Shown in pieces: positions 16,650 through 25,724 of a stretch of 64,000 bases of DNA. Each line of letters begins with the position of its first letter. Position 1 is the stretch's first letter. Position numbers and translations under genes: made by a program. This stretch comes from Eggerthella sinensis. GTDB taxonomy: Bacteria; Actinomycetota; Coriobacteriia; Coriobacteriales; Eggerthellaceae. The notes under the pieces are model-generated. The model searched no databases. It had not been told where the DNA came from and was given only the letters and a program-made list of their open reading frames with translations. The stretch covers positions 18,099 through 82,098 of the forward strand of contig NZ_PPTT01000018.1 in assembly GCF_003339815.1 (NCBI RefSeq), written 5' to 3'.

Positions 16650-17479
16650 TGGCTGCGGGTAACGAGGATCGCGAGAGGAGCTGGGAGCCAGCGATGGAGA
16701 GACGGACGTTTTTGAAGGCCGGCGTGCTGGCGGCGGCTGCCGCCGCGGTGCCCCTGAGCGCCTGCAGCTCCGAAGGCGCCCCCGGCGCCGCGGGCTCGAG
16801 CGTGCCCTCGGCCGTGAAGAGCGGGCAGTGGGGCTTCGCCATCGACGTGGAGAAGCTCAACGAGGCGGGCGTCATGGACAAGATCGTGCAGGCCTGCCAC
16901 CACGCGCACAACGTGCCCGACACGGGCGATTCGAAGACCGAGATCAAGTGGATCTGGGAAGGCGATTTCGAGCATTCGTTCTCCGACATCGACAGCGAAT
17001 ACGCGAGCGCGCACGTGGCTCAGCTGGGCTTCCCGCTGCTGTGCAACCACTGCGAGGAGCCGCCGTGCGTGCGCCTGTGCCCCACCGAGGCCACGTTCAA
17101 GCGCGCCGACGGCATCGTGATCATGGACTACCACCGCTGCATCGGCTGCCGCTTCTGCATGGCGGGCTGCCCGTACGGCGCCCGCAGCCTGAACTTCAGC
17201 GACCCGCGGCCCTACCTCGACGACCCGAACCCCGACTACCCCACGCGCTCGAAGGGCGTCGTGGAGAAGTGCATGCTGTGCTCCGAGCGCATCGACGAGG
17301 GGCAGGTGCCCCTGTGCGTCGAACTGTCGGAGGGCGCCATCGTGTTCGGCGACCTGGCCGACCCCGATTCCCCCGTGCGCAAGGCGCTGGCCGGCAGCTT
17401 CTCCATCCGCCGGCGCGTCGAGCTGGGCACAGGCCCGAGCGTCTACTACCTCATGAAGGGAGGCGAAGAGCATGCTTGA
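16649..17479 (+). CDS. dsrO: DsrO, Tat-exported four-cluster ferredoxin subunit
   Basis: The 276-residue protein carries a twin-arginine signal (ERRTFLKAGVLAAAAAAVPL), so it is exported folded. Mature cysteine clusters are CNHCEEPPCVRLCP, CIGCRFCMAGCPYGA and CMLC, continuing into the DsrO-type loop RIDEGQVPLCVE, as in FdnH/PhsB relatives. It passes electrons between DsrP and DsrJ on the outer face. The start overlaps the dsrJ stop, and the methionine directly before RRTF (16694) could be an internal start. Confidence 0.94.
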   Translation: MAAGNEDRERSWEPAMERRTFLKAGVLAAAAAAVPLSACSSEGAPGAAGSSVPSAVKSGQWGFAIDVEKLNEAGVMDKIVQACHHAHNVPDTGDSKTEIKWIWEGDFEHSFSDIDSEYASAHVAQLGFPLLCNHCEEPPCVRLCPTEATFKRADGIVIMDYHRCIGCRFCMAGCPYGARSLNFSDPRPYLDDPNPDYPTRSKGVVEKCMLCSERIDEGQVPLCVELSEGAIVFGDLADPDSPVRKALAGSFSIRRRVELGTGPSVYYLMKGGEEHA

Positions 17480-18674
17480 GAAAGCCCTGCACGGTTCCAA
17501 GCTCTACTGGGCATGGGTGGCGCTGCTGCTGGTGTGCATCGGCGTGGGCGTGGCCGCCTACGTCAACCAGTTCAGCTACGGCCTGGGCCTCACCGGCATG
17601 AGCCGCGACGTGAGCTGGGGCTTGTACATCTCCCAGTTCGTGTTCCTCGTGGGCGTGGCGGCCTCGGGCGTCATGGTGGCCATCCCGCTGTACCTGCACA
17701 ACTTCAAGGAGTTCGGCAAGATCATCATCTTCGGCGAGTTCATGGCCGTGGCCGCCGTGCTCATGGCCATCCTGTTCGTGCTGGTCGACCTGGGTTATCC
17801 CACGCGCGTGCTCAACGTGATGCTGTACCCCTCGCCGCACTCCATGCTGTTCTGGGACATGTGCGTGCTCGCGTCGTACCTCGTGGTGAACATCCTCATC
17901 GGCTGGACGGTGCTCGGCGCCGAGCGCAAGGGCGTTGCGCCCCCGAAGTGGACGCGCGTGCTCAGCTACATCGCCATCCCGCTGGCCATCAGCATCCACA
18001 CGGTCACGGCGTTCCTCATCGCCGGGCTGCCCGGGCGTGCCTACTGGCTCACGGCCATCATGGCCGCGCGCTTCTTGGCCTCGGCCTTCGCGGCCGGGCC
18101 GGCGCTGCTCATCGTCATCTGCTTCATCATGCGCCGGTTCACGACGTTCAAGGCGTCGGACAAGGCCATCGACACGCTCGCGAAGATCGTGTGCTACGCC
18201 ATGATCGCCAACGTGTTCTTCTTCGTGCTGGAAATCTTCACCTCGTTCTACAGCAACATCCCGTCGCACATGGCGCCGCTGCAGTACCTGTTCTTCGGGC
18301 TGGACGGATCGGGGCCGCTCGTGCCGTTCATGTGGACGGCGGTGGTGCTCGCGTTCGTCGGGCTGTTCCTGCTGCTCGTGCCGAAGCTGCGCCGCAACCA
18401 CAAGACGCTTATCGTGGCGCTCGTGGCGGTGTTCTTCGCCTGCTGGATCGACAAGGGCCTCGGCCTCATCCTGGCGGGCTTCGTGCCGAACTCATTCGAG
18501 GAAGTGGTGAACTACGTGCCGCAGCTCAACGAGATCCTCGTGATCGTGGGCGTGTACGGCATCGGGTTCTTGGTGCTCACCGTGCTGTACAAGGTTGCCG
18601 TGAGCGTGCATGCGGACGCTCTGGCGCCGGCGCACGGCGGCGACGAAGAGGGTGCGACGGCGCCCGCAGAGTAA
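17472..18674 (+). CDS. dsrP: DsrP, NrfD-like quinone-interacting membrane subunit
   Basis: This 400-residue integral membrane protein of the NrfD/PsrC family has about ten helices (for example FVFLVGVAASGVMVAIPLYLH and FGEFMAVAAVLMAILFVLVDLGYP). With DsrO and DsrJ it forms the outward-facing module of the complex. It overlaps the dsrO 3' end by 8 bases. A 74-base gap without a clear terminator separates it from dsrC. Confidence 0.95.
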   Translation: MLEKALHGSKLYWAWVALLLVCIGVGVAAYVNQFSYGLGLTGMSRDVSWGLYISQFVFLVGVAASGVMVAIPLYLHNFKEFGKIIIFGEFMAVAAVLMAILFVLVDLGYPTRVLNVMLYPSPHSMLFWDMCVLASYLVVNILIGWTVLGAERKGVAPPKWTRVLSYIAIPLAISIHTVTAFLIAGLPGRAYWLTAIMAARFLASAFAAGPALLIVICFIMRRFTTFKASDKAIDTLAKIVCYAMIANVFFFVLEIFTSFYSNIPSHMAPLQYLFFGLDGSGPLVPFMWTAVVLAFVGLFLLLVPKLRRNHKTLIVALVAVFFACWIDKGLGLILAGFVPNSFEEVVNYVPQLNEILVIVGVYGIGFLVLTVLYKVAVSVHADALAPAHGGDEEGATAPAE

Positions 18675-18748
18675 GTGGCTACGTCTGCTGCATCGCAGCG
18701 ACTACCCATAGAAGGCAAGACGGAAGCGAACTGTAGGAGGTAAGTACT

Positions 18749-19063
18749 ATGGCAGAGTTGCAAGTGGGAGACCGTGTTCTTCTTCTCGACGAGGACGGGT
18801 TCTTGGAGGACGCCACCCTGTGGGACGAGGAAGTGGCCGAGAAGCTGGCGGAGACCGAAGAGGTGGAGCTGACGCCCGAGCATTGGGAGGTCATCAACTA
18901 CCTGCGCAACTACTATGCGGAGTTCGGCGTGGCTCCCATGGTGCGCAAGATGCTGAAGGACACCGGCAAGTCGAACGCCGAGATCTACGAGCTGTTCCCG
19001 AGCGGTCCGGGCAAGGGAGCCTGCAAGATCGCCGGTCTGCTCAAGCCGACCGGTTGCGTGTAG
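18749..19063 (+). CDS. dsrC: DsrC sulfur carrier protein
   Basis: DsrC is the co-substrate of DsrAB: sulfite sulfur is bound between its two C-terminal cysteines as a trisulfide, which DsrMKJOP then reduces. The 104-residue protein ends in the flexible arm GACKIAGLLKPTGCV. Both active cysteines are present, Cys92 and the penultimate Cys103, 11 residues apart as in true DsrC; TusE-type relatives lack the first. The helical core motif LTPEHWEVINYLRNYYAEFG is also characteristic. A GTAGGAGGT site precedes ATG 18749. Confidence 0.97.
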   Translation: MAELQVGDRVLLLDEDGFLEDATLWDEEVAEKLAETEEVELTPEHWEVINYLRNYYAEFGVAPMVRKMLKDTGKSNAEIYELFPSGPGKGACKIAGLLKPTGCV

Positions 19064-19080
19064 GCCCGCGCCTCGTTCGC

Positions 19081-20535
19081 GTGAGCGTGCAGAACAACCG
19101 AACAGAACCGCAGGCCGGCGCATCGTCTCGTGCGATGCCCCGGCTCATGATCGCAGCGCCCCATGGCCGGAGCGGGAAAACCGTACTGACCCTGGGGCTG
19201 CTGCGCGCTCTGAGCAACCGCGGCCTGGCGGTGCAGCCCTTCAAGAAGGGGCCCGACTACATCGACACCGGCTGGCACACCGTGGCGGCGCACCGCGATG
19301 CGCGCAACCTCGACTGCTTCTTCATGGACGACCCGAAGATGCGCGGCGTGCTGCGCACGGCGGGCGAGGGTGCCGACGTGTGCATGGTCGAAGGGGCCAT
19401 GGGGCTGTTCGACGGCCTCGACGTGGAGGGCAGCAGCTCGTCGGCCGAGGTGGCGAAGCGCCTGGGACTGCCCGTCGTGCTCGTGGTGGACGTGACGCGC
19501 ATGACGCGGACGACGGCCGCCGTGGTGCAGGGCCTCGCGCGCTTCGACGAAGAGCTGACCGTGGCGGGCGTGCTGCTCAACCGCGTGCAGGGCGCGCGGC
19601 AGGAGAAGCTCGTGCGCGCGGCGGTGGAGCGCTACTGCGGCCTGCCCGTGGTGGGCGCGCTGCCGAAGGACGCGGCGCTCGACATCCCCGACCGGCACCT
19701 CGGGCTCACGTCGAGCACCGAGGCGCGCGAGAAGGACGCCTTCCTCGACGGCATCGCCGCCGTGGTGGAGCAGCACGTCGACATCGACGCGCTGCTCGAG
19801 CTTGCCGCGACCGCGCCGCCGTTGCCGGGCGGGGGAGCGGCAGCGGTGGCCGCGCCCCCGCTGCGCGCGCCGCGGGTGAGGATGGCCGTCGTGCGCGACC
19901 GCGCCTTCTCCTTCTACTATCCCGAGAACCTGCAGGCGCTCGAGGCCGCGGGTGCCGAGCTCGTGTTCGCCGACAGCCTCGAGGACGACGCGCTGCCCGA
20001 CGACGTGCGCGGGCTGTACGTGGGCGGCGGGTTCCCCGAGATGTTCGCCGCGCAGCTGCAGGCGAACGAGGGGTTCCGCCAGAGCGTGCGGCGCTTCGCC
20101 GCGCAGGGCTTCCCCGTGTACGCCGAGTGCGGCGGCCTCATGTACCTCGCGCGGCGGCTCGTGTGCGCGCAGGGAGCCTACGACATGGCCGGCGTGCTCG
20201 ACCTCGACGTGGCCATGGAGGAGCGGCGGCAGGGGCACGGCTACGCGGTGATCGTGGCGGGCGAGGATCATCCGTGGCTGCCCGCCGGCACCGAGCTCAA
20301 GGGACACGAGCACCATCATTCGCACGTGGTGAACTGCGGCGCGCAGGTGCGCTTCGCTTTCGGGAACGTGCGCGGGCGCGGCATTGCCGACCGGCGCGAC
20401 GGGGCCTGCTGCGGCAACGTGGTGGCCGGCTACACGCACGTGAACGCCCTCGCGTCGCCAGCGTGGGCCCCAGGGTTCGTGGCGGCCGCCCGTGCGGCGG
20501 CTCAGGGCGCGCCGGGCGGCGCGACCCCTTCCTGA
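19081..20535 (+). CDS. dsrN: DsrN, cobyrinate a,c-diamide synthase-like siroheme amidase
   Basis: The 484-residue protein is a CobB/CbiA-type glutamine amidotransferase. The N-terminal ATP domain starts at AAPHGRSGKTVLTLGLLRAL and contains KKGPDYID and VEGAMGLFDG. The C-terminal glutaminase domain has the catalytic cysteine in VYAECGGLMYLARR and histidine-rich GHEHHHSHV. Directly after dsrC such genes are called dsrN and are proposed to amidate siroheme for DsrAB. A cobalamin role is the alternative, but no other cob gene is adjacent. The GTG start at 19081 is uncertain; ATG 19135 or 19147 lies just before the conserved domain. Confidence 0.88.
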   Translation: MSVQNNRTEPQAGASSRAMPRLMIAAPHGRSGKTVLTLGLLRALSNRGLAVQPFKKGPDYIDTGWHTVAAHRDARNLDCFFMDDPKMRGVLRTAGEGADVCMVEGAMGLFDGLDVEGSSSSAEVAKRLGLPVVLVVDVTRMTRTTAAVVQGLARFDEELTVAGVLLNRVQGARQEKLVRAAVERYCGLPVVGALPKDAALDIPDRHLGLTSSTEAREKDAFLDGIAAVVEQHVDIDALLELAATAPPLPGGGAAAVAAPPLRAPRVRMAVVRDRAFSFYYPENLQALEAAGAELVFADSLEDDALPDDVRGLYVGGGFPEMFAAQLQANEGFRQSVRRFAAQGFPVYAECGGLMYLARRLVCAQGAYDMAGVLDLDVAMEERRQGHGYAVIVAGEDHPWLPAGTELKGHEHHHSHVVNCGAQVRFAFGNVRGRGIADRRDGACCGNVVAGYTHVNALASPAWAPGFVAAARAAAQGAPGGATPS

Positions 20536-20569
20536 AGCGTGCGTATACGCGTTGCTTTCGCCTGGCTCG

Positions 20570-20593
20570 AGCGCCCCTGCGGGGGCGCTTTTT
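20570..20593 (+). terminator. Rho-independent terminator of the dsr operon
   Basis: AGCGCCCC pairs perfectly with GGGGCGCT around a 4-base loop and runs into five T residues. It lies 34 bases after the dsrN stop. Confidence 0.93.
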
Positions 20594-20708
20594 CGTGGCA
20601 TACTGGGTGCGCGAGGATTCGGTGATCATGGCAAGTGGAATCAAGCGGCCGTGCGACGCGTACCGCTAAGATACCGGTAGAAGCGATGGCGAGGAGGTGA
20701 ATCAACGA

Positions 20709-21677
20709 ATGTACGAATGGCACCGACAGATTCAAACCATCGTCGACGAGATCGACGAATGCATCAAGAACCACAACGACGAGGCGCTCACGCTGCGCTC
20801 GCTTTCCCGAAGGCTCGGATACTCCGAGTTCTACACCACGAGGAAGTTCAAGGAGATCTCGGGCATGCAGCTGCGGGACTACCTGCGGAGACGGCGGCTG
20901 GCGTTCGCGTTCAAGGAAGTCCGGGACAGCGACAAGAGCCTCCTGGACATCGCGTTCGAGTACGGCTTCTCGTCGCACGAGGCGTTCACCCGCGCGTTCA
21001 AGGCGGCGTACGGCGCAACCCCGAGCGCGCAGCGCAAAGATCCGAAACCCGTCGTGCTCCGCACGAAGCTCAATCCGTTCGACCGGTATCTCTTTGGATG
21101 GGGGGAACTTGGCATGATCGTATCAAACGATGACGTGAACAGGTATTTCGTTACCATACCTGCGCACAAGTACGTGCATGTGAAAAACTACGAGAGCAAC
21201 GGCTACTGGGATTTCTGGGAAAAGCAGAACGCCATCCCGGGGCAGGACTACGAAACCGTGTGCGGCTTGCTGGACAGCCTCAAGGGCAAGCTCGACGACG
21301 ACGGCGGCAGCGAGGTGAACAGCGGCAGCGGCCAGGTCATCGCGTACATCTTCGAGCCGGAAGGGCGGCTGTGCGATTGGGGCATCCCGCGCTCCGAGTG
21401 CTACGGCGCGCGCCTTCCCGCCGACTGGGACGGCGAGGTGCCGCCGAACATGCTGGTGATGGACGTGCCGGAGGCGGAGTACCTCGTGTTCGATCACGGC
21501 CCCTTCGACTACGAGCAGGAAAACCGCAGCGTCGAGGAGCAGATGGAGGAGGCCATGGCCACCTTCGACTTCACCGGCACCGGGTACTGCTACGACACGG
21601 CGCCCGGGCGCATCCTGTACCTGTACTACGATCCGGAGCGGTACTGGAAGTACGTCCGACCCGTGAAGCGGGTCTGA
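20709..21677 (+). CDS. AraC-family regulator with GyrI-like effector domain
   Basis: The 322-residue protein has an N-terminal AraC/XylS DNA-binding domain: the two helix-turn-helix units include LTLRSLSRRLGYSEFYTTRKFKE and DIAFEYGFSSHEAFTRAFKAAYG. From about residue 145 a GyrI/BmrR-type ligand-binding domain follows. The GAGGAGGTGA site 8 bases before ATG 20709 fixes the start over the in-frame GTG at 20697. It sits alone between the dsr terminator and the convergent GNAT gene. The target genes and ligand are unknown. Confidence 0.9.
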   Translation: MYEWHRQIQTIVDEIDECIKNHNDEALTLRSLSRRLGYSEFYTTRKFKEISGMQLRDYLRRRRLAFAFKEVRDSDKSLLDIAFEYGFSSHEAFTRAFKAAYGATPSAQRKDPKPVVLRTKLNPFDRYLFGWGELGMIVSNDDVNRYFVTIPAHKYVHVKNYESNGYWDFWEKQNAIPGQDYETVCGLLDSLKGKLDDDGGSEVNSGSGQVIAYIFEPEGRLCDWGIPRSECYGARLPADWDGEVPPNMLVMDVPEAEYLVFDHGPFDYEQENRSVEEQMEEAMATFDFTGTGYCYDTAPGRILYLYYDPERYWKYVRPVKRV

Positions 21678-21687
21678 GGCGGCCGGT

Positions 21688-22203
21688 CTACGTTGTGGGA
21701 ATCTCGAGCCCGTATTCGCGCAGTGCGAAGCCGGGCTCGATGACGTTGTCGTACGCGCCGTCCGCTCGGACGAACCCGAGCTTCTCGTAGAGGCGCAGGG
21801 CAGGCTCGTTGCAGTCGACGACGAACAGCCGCAGGAAGGCGGCGCCGCGCGTGCGCGCGAGCGTGCGCGCCTGCTCCACCGCGTAGGCGCCGATGCCCTC
21901 GTGCACGCGGCGCGCGTGCACGCCGAGGCGCCCGAGGTAGGCGGCCGGCGCCTGCGCATCCTGCCAGGGGACGTGTTCCGGCCCCTCGTTTTCGGCGCAG
22001 AGCGCGAAGGCGGCCGCAAGCTGCCCGTCGTCCTCCACGACGTACAGCTCCCCGCGCGCGACGTCGTCGGCGAACAGCGCGGTGGGGTAGACCTCGTCCC
22101 AGATGCAGATGCCGGCGGCGTCCATGGCGGCCACGATGCCCTTGTACATGGCTTCGAGCGCGGGCAGGTCGAGCGCGGTTGCGGGGCGCGTGCTGAGGGT
22201 CAC
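21688..22203 (-). CDS. GNAT-family N-acetyltransferase
   Basis: The 171-residue protein has the acetyl-CoA-binding pattern of GNAT enzymes. The LGRLGVHARRVHEGIGAYAVE segment corresponds to motif A, in which Gly residues contact CoA, and NEPALRLYEKLGFVRADGAYD to motif B. The substrate is not predictable. It starts at GTG 22203 with AGGAAG upstream, 8 bases after the selB stop, so it is probably the last gene of the selAB transcript. It converges with the AraC regulator. Confidence 0.88.
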   Translation of the reverse strand: MTLSTRPATALDLPALEAMYKGIVAAMDAAGICIWDEVYPTALFADDVARGELYVVEDDGQLAAAFALCAENEGPEHVPWQDAQAPAAYLGRLGVHARRVHEGIGAYAVEQARTLARTRGAAFLRLFVVDCNEPALRLYEKLGFVRADGAYDNVIEPGFALREYGLEIPTT

Positions 22204-22211
22204 GGGGCTTC

Positions 22212-24149
22212 CTATCTCTCGTTGAGGCGGCGCACGTCGCCGTCGCGTCGCGTGACGCCCTGCGCGTCGAAGTGCTCGAGCAGGGGGATGGCGTACTTGC
22301 GGCTCGTGCCCATGGCCTCCTTGAGCTCGGTGGCGGTGGCGGGGCCGGCGGCGAGGCGGTTGCGGACGGCCTGCTCGAAGGCGGCGAGCGCCGCCGTGTC
22401 GAAGCAGAGGTCCGTGCTGATGCGGCGGACGCGCCCCTGCTTCTCGAGCGCGCCGAGGGCGCGGTGGGCAAGCGTCGCGTCGAGGCCGCTCGCGGCGATG
22501 AGGTCGCTCACGGCGGGAGGCGCGCCTGCGGCGTCGGCGAGCCTTGCGGCAAGCTGCGCGGCGGCCTGCTCCTCGAGCTTGCGCGCGCCGGCGCCCGCCT
22601 TCGGGTGGCTCACCGCGCCGTCGCCCATCACGGCCACGCCGCGGGAGACGGCGTCGTCGAGCAGGGCGTCGAAGCTGCCCGCCTCGAGGCGCGGCAAGCA
22701 GCGCTGGCGCAGCGCGTCCTTGGCGATGCCGTTGGCCGCCGGGTTCTCGGCGTGGAACTTGAGCAGCGCGTTCTCGATGGCGGCGCGGGACTTCTGCAGC
22801 ACGGAGGGCGCCGCGTAGCGTGCGCTGCGCCCGGCGCCGCCGTCGAGGCGCACCGCCTGCGCGCCGTTCGCCAGCGCGTCGAGCTCCCGCGTTGCCGCCG
22901 CTTCGTCCAAACCCGACGCCGCGGCCAGCTCAGCGGCAGTCACGGGCGCCGCGGCCAGCGCGAACGCGGCCCGGGCGACGGCCGCCTCGTCGTCGGCGCG
23001 CAGGGCTTCGAGCAGGTCGAGCGCGCCGGGCGCGAGCGTGGTGGTGCGACGCGGGCGGGCGCGCAGCACTTCGCCGCCGCCGATGACGTGCACGGGCGAG
23101 TACGAGCGCAGGACGAAGCGGTCGCGCCAGGCGACGGGCAGCGGCTCGTCGAGGCGAATCTGCGCGTAGGCGCGCTCGCCCGCCGCGAGGTCGGCGCGGC
23201 CGTCCATGAGCAGCACGCGTCCCGTGACCTCGCGCGTTCCGTGCGCCACGTGCACCCGCGCCCCGCTCAGGAGGGGCTTGCCCTTCCCGGGCACGCCGAG
23301 GTACGTGAGGTAGGCGTCGAACCGGTCGGTGGCGCTCGCCGCTCCGGGCGCGGCGAGGAAGTCGCCGGGGCGCACGTCGTCGGTGGACACGGCGTTGAGG
23401 TTGAGCGCCACGCGGTGGCCCGCCTCGGCGCGCTCCACCGGCGCGCCGTGCACCTGCACGCCGCGCACGCGCGTGCGCTTGCCCGAGGGGAGCACCTCCA
23501 CCTCGTCGCCCGCCTGCGCCGTGCCGCTCCACAGCGTGCCGGTGATCACCGTGCCCGCGCCCTTGATGCTGAACACGCGGTCGACCGGCAGGCGCAGGCG
23601 CGAGCCGGCCTTCGCCCTGCGCGTCGTGCGCGCGGCGCTCGACAGCGCGGCCTGCAGCTCGGGCAGCCCGGCGCCCGTGCGGCTGGACACGGGCACGATG
23701 GGCGCGTCGGCATACGGCGTGTTCGCGAGGCGGCCCTGCACCTCGTCGGCCATGAACAGCGCCCATTCTTCGTCCACGAGGTCGATTTTCGTGAGGGCGA
23801 CGACGCAGGTGCGGATGCCCAGGAGTTCGAGCACGGCGAGGTGCTCCTCGGTTTGCGGCATGACGCCGTCGTCGGCGGCGATGCACAGCAGCGCCAGATC
23901 GATGCCTGAGGAGCCCGCGATCATCTGGCGCACGAAACGCTCGTGGCCCGGCACGTCCACCACGCCGAGCTGGGTGCCGTCGGCAAGGGCGAGCTGGGCG
24001 AATCCCAGTTCGATGGTGATGCCGCGCTGCTTCTCCTCGGCCAGGCGGTCGGGGTCGGTGCCGGTCAGGGCCAGCACGAGCGACGACTTGCCGTGGTCGA
24101 TGTGCCCGGCCGTGCCCAGCACGAGGTCGGTGTGCTCGGGGAGGCTCAT
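22212..24149 (-). CDS. selB: Selenocysteine-specific elongation factor SelB
   Basis: SelB is the EF-Tu-like GTPase that delivers Sec-tRNA to UGA codons marked by a SECIS hairpin. The 645-residue protein begins with the G1 loop GTAGHIDHGKSSLV, then DVPGHERFVRQMIAG (G3) and TKIDLVDE (G4). Domains II and III follow (RVFSIKGAGTVITGTLWSG). The C-terminal third contains repeated winged-helix units ending KEAMGTSRKYAIPLLEHFD, which bind the SECIS RNA. The start overlaps the selA stop (ATGA). It serves the three selenoproteins found in this window. Confidence 0.97.
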   Translation of the reverse strand: MSLPEHTDLVLGTAGHIDHGKSSLVLALTGTDPDRLAEEKQRGITIELGFAQLALADGTQLGVVDVPGHERFVRQMIAGSSGIDLALLCIAADDGVMPQTEEHLAVLELLGIRTCVVALTKIDLVDEEWALFMADEVQGRLANTPYADAPIVPVSSRTGAGLPELQAALSSAARTTRRAKAGSRLRLPVDRVFSIKGAGTVITGTLWSGTAQAGDEVEVLPSGKRTRVRGVQVHGAPVERAEAGHRVALNLNAVSTDDVRPGDFLAAPGAASATDRFDAYLTYLGVPGKGKPLLSGARVHVAHGTREVTGRVLLMDGRADLAAGERAYAQIRLDEPLPVAWRDRFVLRSYSPVHVIGGGEVLRARPRRTTTLAPGALDLLEALRADDEAAVARAAFALAAAPVTAAELAAASGLDEAAATRELDALANGAQAVRLDGGAGRSARYAAPSVLQKSRAAIENALLKFHAENPAANGIAKDALRQRCLPRLEAGSFDALLDDAVSRGVAVMGDGAVSHPKAGAGARKLEEQAAAQLAARLADAAGAPPAVSDLIAASGLDATLAHRALGALEKQGRVRRISTDLCFDTAALAAFEQAVRNRLAAGPATATELKEAMGTSRKYAIPLLEHFDAQGVTRRDGDVRRLNER

Positions 24150-25627
24150 GCGAGGTTCTCCTGGCGGTTGCGGTCGTCCAGCTGGTCGAAGTACGCGCGC
24201 ACGGCCGCCGCCGCTTCGGGAAGCTCGGTTTCGGCGATGGTGCGCGCGTCGAGCAGCACGGCTTCCTTCTTGATGCGGCCCACGATGGGCACGTCGTGCT
24301 CGGCGATGAGGAAGGTCTCGCAGCTCTGCGCGTCGCCGCGCTCGAAGGCGATGCGCACGGCGAAGGTGTCGATGTCGCACAGCGGCAGCGCCCCGCCGCC
24401 GGCGCGCCCCGTTTCGGGCACGACGTCGATGCGCGCGCAGCCCGCGTCCAGCCCGTCGGCGACGAGCGCGGCGAGGCGCTCTGCCCGCTCGCGCACGGCG
24501 TCGGCCGATTCCGATAGCATGCGCAGCGTGGGAATGCGCTCCATTGCCACGTCGGGGTCGAGGTAGAGGCGCAGGGTGGCCTCGAGCGCGGCCAGCGTCA
24601 TCTTGTCGAGGCGCATGGCGCGGGCGTAGGGATTCTTCTTGAGGCGGTCGATGAAGCGCTTCGCGCCCACGATGATGCCGGCCTGCGGTCCGCCGAGCAG
24701 CTTGTCTCCCGAGAACGACACGAGGTCGCAGCCTGCGCGCAGCGATTCGGCCACCGTGGGCTCGGCGAACGCGCCGAACACCTCGAGGTTCAAAAACGCG
24801 CCCGAACCCTGGTCCTCGTACACGAGCAGCTCGCCCGCGGCGGTTTCGCCCGCAGCGACGCGGCGCGCGTTCTCGGCGTCGGCCAAGGGGCGCAGGTCGT
24901 CCACGGCCACGCCTTCGGTGAAGCCCACCACGCGGTAGTTCGAGGGGTGCACCTTGAGCAGCATGGACGTGTCGGGCCCGATGGCGCGCGCGTAGTCGAC
25001 GGCGTGCGTCTTGTTCGTGGTGCCCACCTCGCGCATGGCGGCCTGCGACAGCTCCATGATGTCGGGCACGCGGAACGACCCGCCGATCTCCACGAGCTCG
25101 CCGCGCGAGACGACGGCCTCGTGGCCGCGTGCGAACTCGTGCAGCACCATCATGACGGCCGCCGCGTTGTTGTTGACGGCGAGCGCCGCCTCGGCGCCGG
25201 TGAGCGTGCAGATGAGGCGCTCGACGTGGTCGTGGCGGCTGCCGCGCGCCATGGCGTCCGTGTCGTACTCGAGCGTCGAGTAGCCGCGCGCCACCTCGTG
25301 CACGGCCTGCACGGCCTCGTCGGCAAGCGGGCTGCGCCCGAGGTTCGTGTGCACGACGATGCCCGTGGCGTTGACGACGCGGCGCAACGACGGGCGGGCC
25401 GTGCGCAGCGCGCGGGCGCGCACGGAATCGGCCACCCGCTGCGGGTCAACCTGCGTGCACGTCCCGGCAAGCACCGCTTGGCGCACGTCGTCGATGGCGT
25501 CGCGCACGCAGTCGGCCAGCAGGCTGCGCGGCAGAAGCGAGGTCAGGGAGCTCACTTCGGGCAGCTGGAGCATTTCCTCCACCTGCGGGAGCGCGCGGAG
25601 CAGGTCGGTGCGTGACGGGTTCGCCAT
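24146..25627 (-). CDS. selA: L-seryl-tRNA(Sec) selenium transferase
   Basis: SelA converts seryl-tRNA(Sec) to selenocysteinyl-tRNA using selenophosphate. The 493-residue PLP protein has the N-terminal tRNA-binding region (RALPQVEEMLQLPEV), the RRVVNATGIVVHTNLGRSPL motif, NNNAAAVMMVL and the PLP lysine in FSGDKLLGGPQAG (Lys309). ATG 25627 follows AAAGGCG. A likely promoter with an extended -10 lies at 25689-25697. It is co-transcribed with selB and the GNAT gene. Confidence 0.97.
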   Translation of the reverse strand: MANPSRTDLLRALPQVEEMLQLPEVSSLTSLLPRSLLADCVRDAIDDVRQAVLAGTCTQVDPQRVADSVRARALRTARPSLRRVVNATGIVVHTNLGRSPLADEAVQAVHEVARGYSTLEYDTDAMARGSRHDHVERLICTLTGAEAALAVNNNAAAVMMVLHEFARGHEAVVSRGELVEIGGSFRVPDIMELSQAAMREVGTTNKTHAVDYARAIGPDTSMLLKVHPSNYRVVGFTEGVAVDDLRPLADAENARRVAAGETAAGELLVYEDQGSGAFLNLEVFGAFAEPTVAESLRAGCDLVSFSGDKLLGGPQAGIIVGAKRFIDRLKKNPYARAMRLDKMTLAALEATLRLYLDPDVAMERIPTLRMLSESADAVRERAERLAALVADGLDAGCARIDVVPETGRAGGGALPLCDIDTFAVRIAFERGDAQSCETFLIAEHDVPIVGRIKKEAVLLDARTIAETELPEAAAAVRAYFDQLDDRNRQENLA

Positions 25628-25688
25628 GGGAGCGCCTTTCTCAAGTGCGGGTGCGGGAGCGCGCGAGCCGAACGGCGGCGCGCCCCAA

Positions 25689-25697
25689 AGTATACCA
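25689..25697 (-). promoter_or_regulatory. Extended -10 promoter element for selA
   Basis: On the minus strand the sequence reads TGGTATACT, an extended -10 element about 60 bases before the selA start. No good -35 hexamer is visible, which is acceptable for extended -10 promoters. Confidence 0.5.
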
Positions 25698-25724
25698 GGC
25701 TCCGCCCCTCCATGGGCGAACGAC

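Noticed and set aside
19081..20535. Cobalamin pathway CobB/CbiA
   Set aside because: Same family, but position directly after dsrC without other cob genes favours DsrN; kept as an alternative in the entry.
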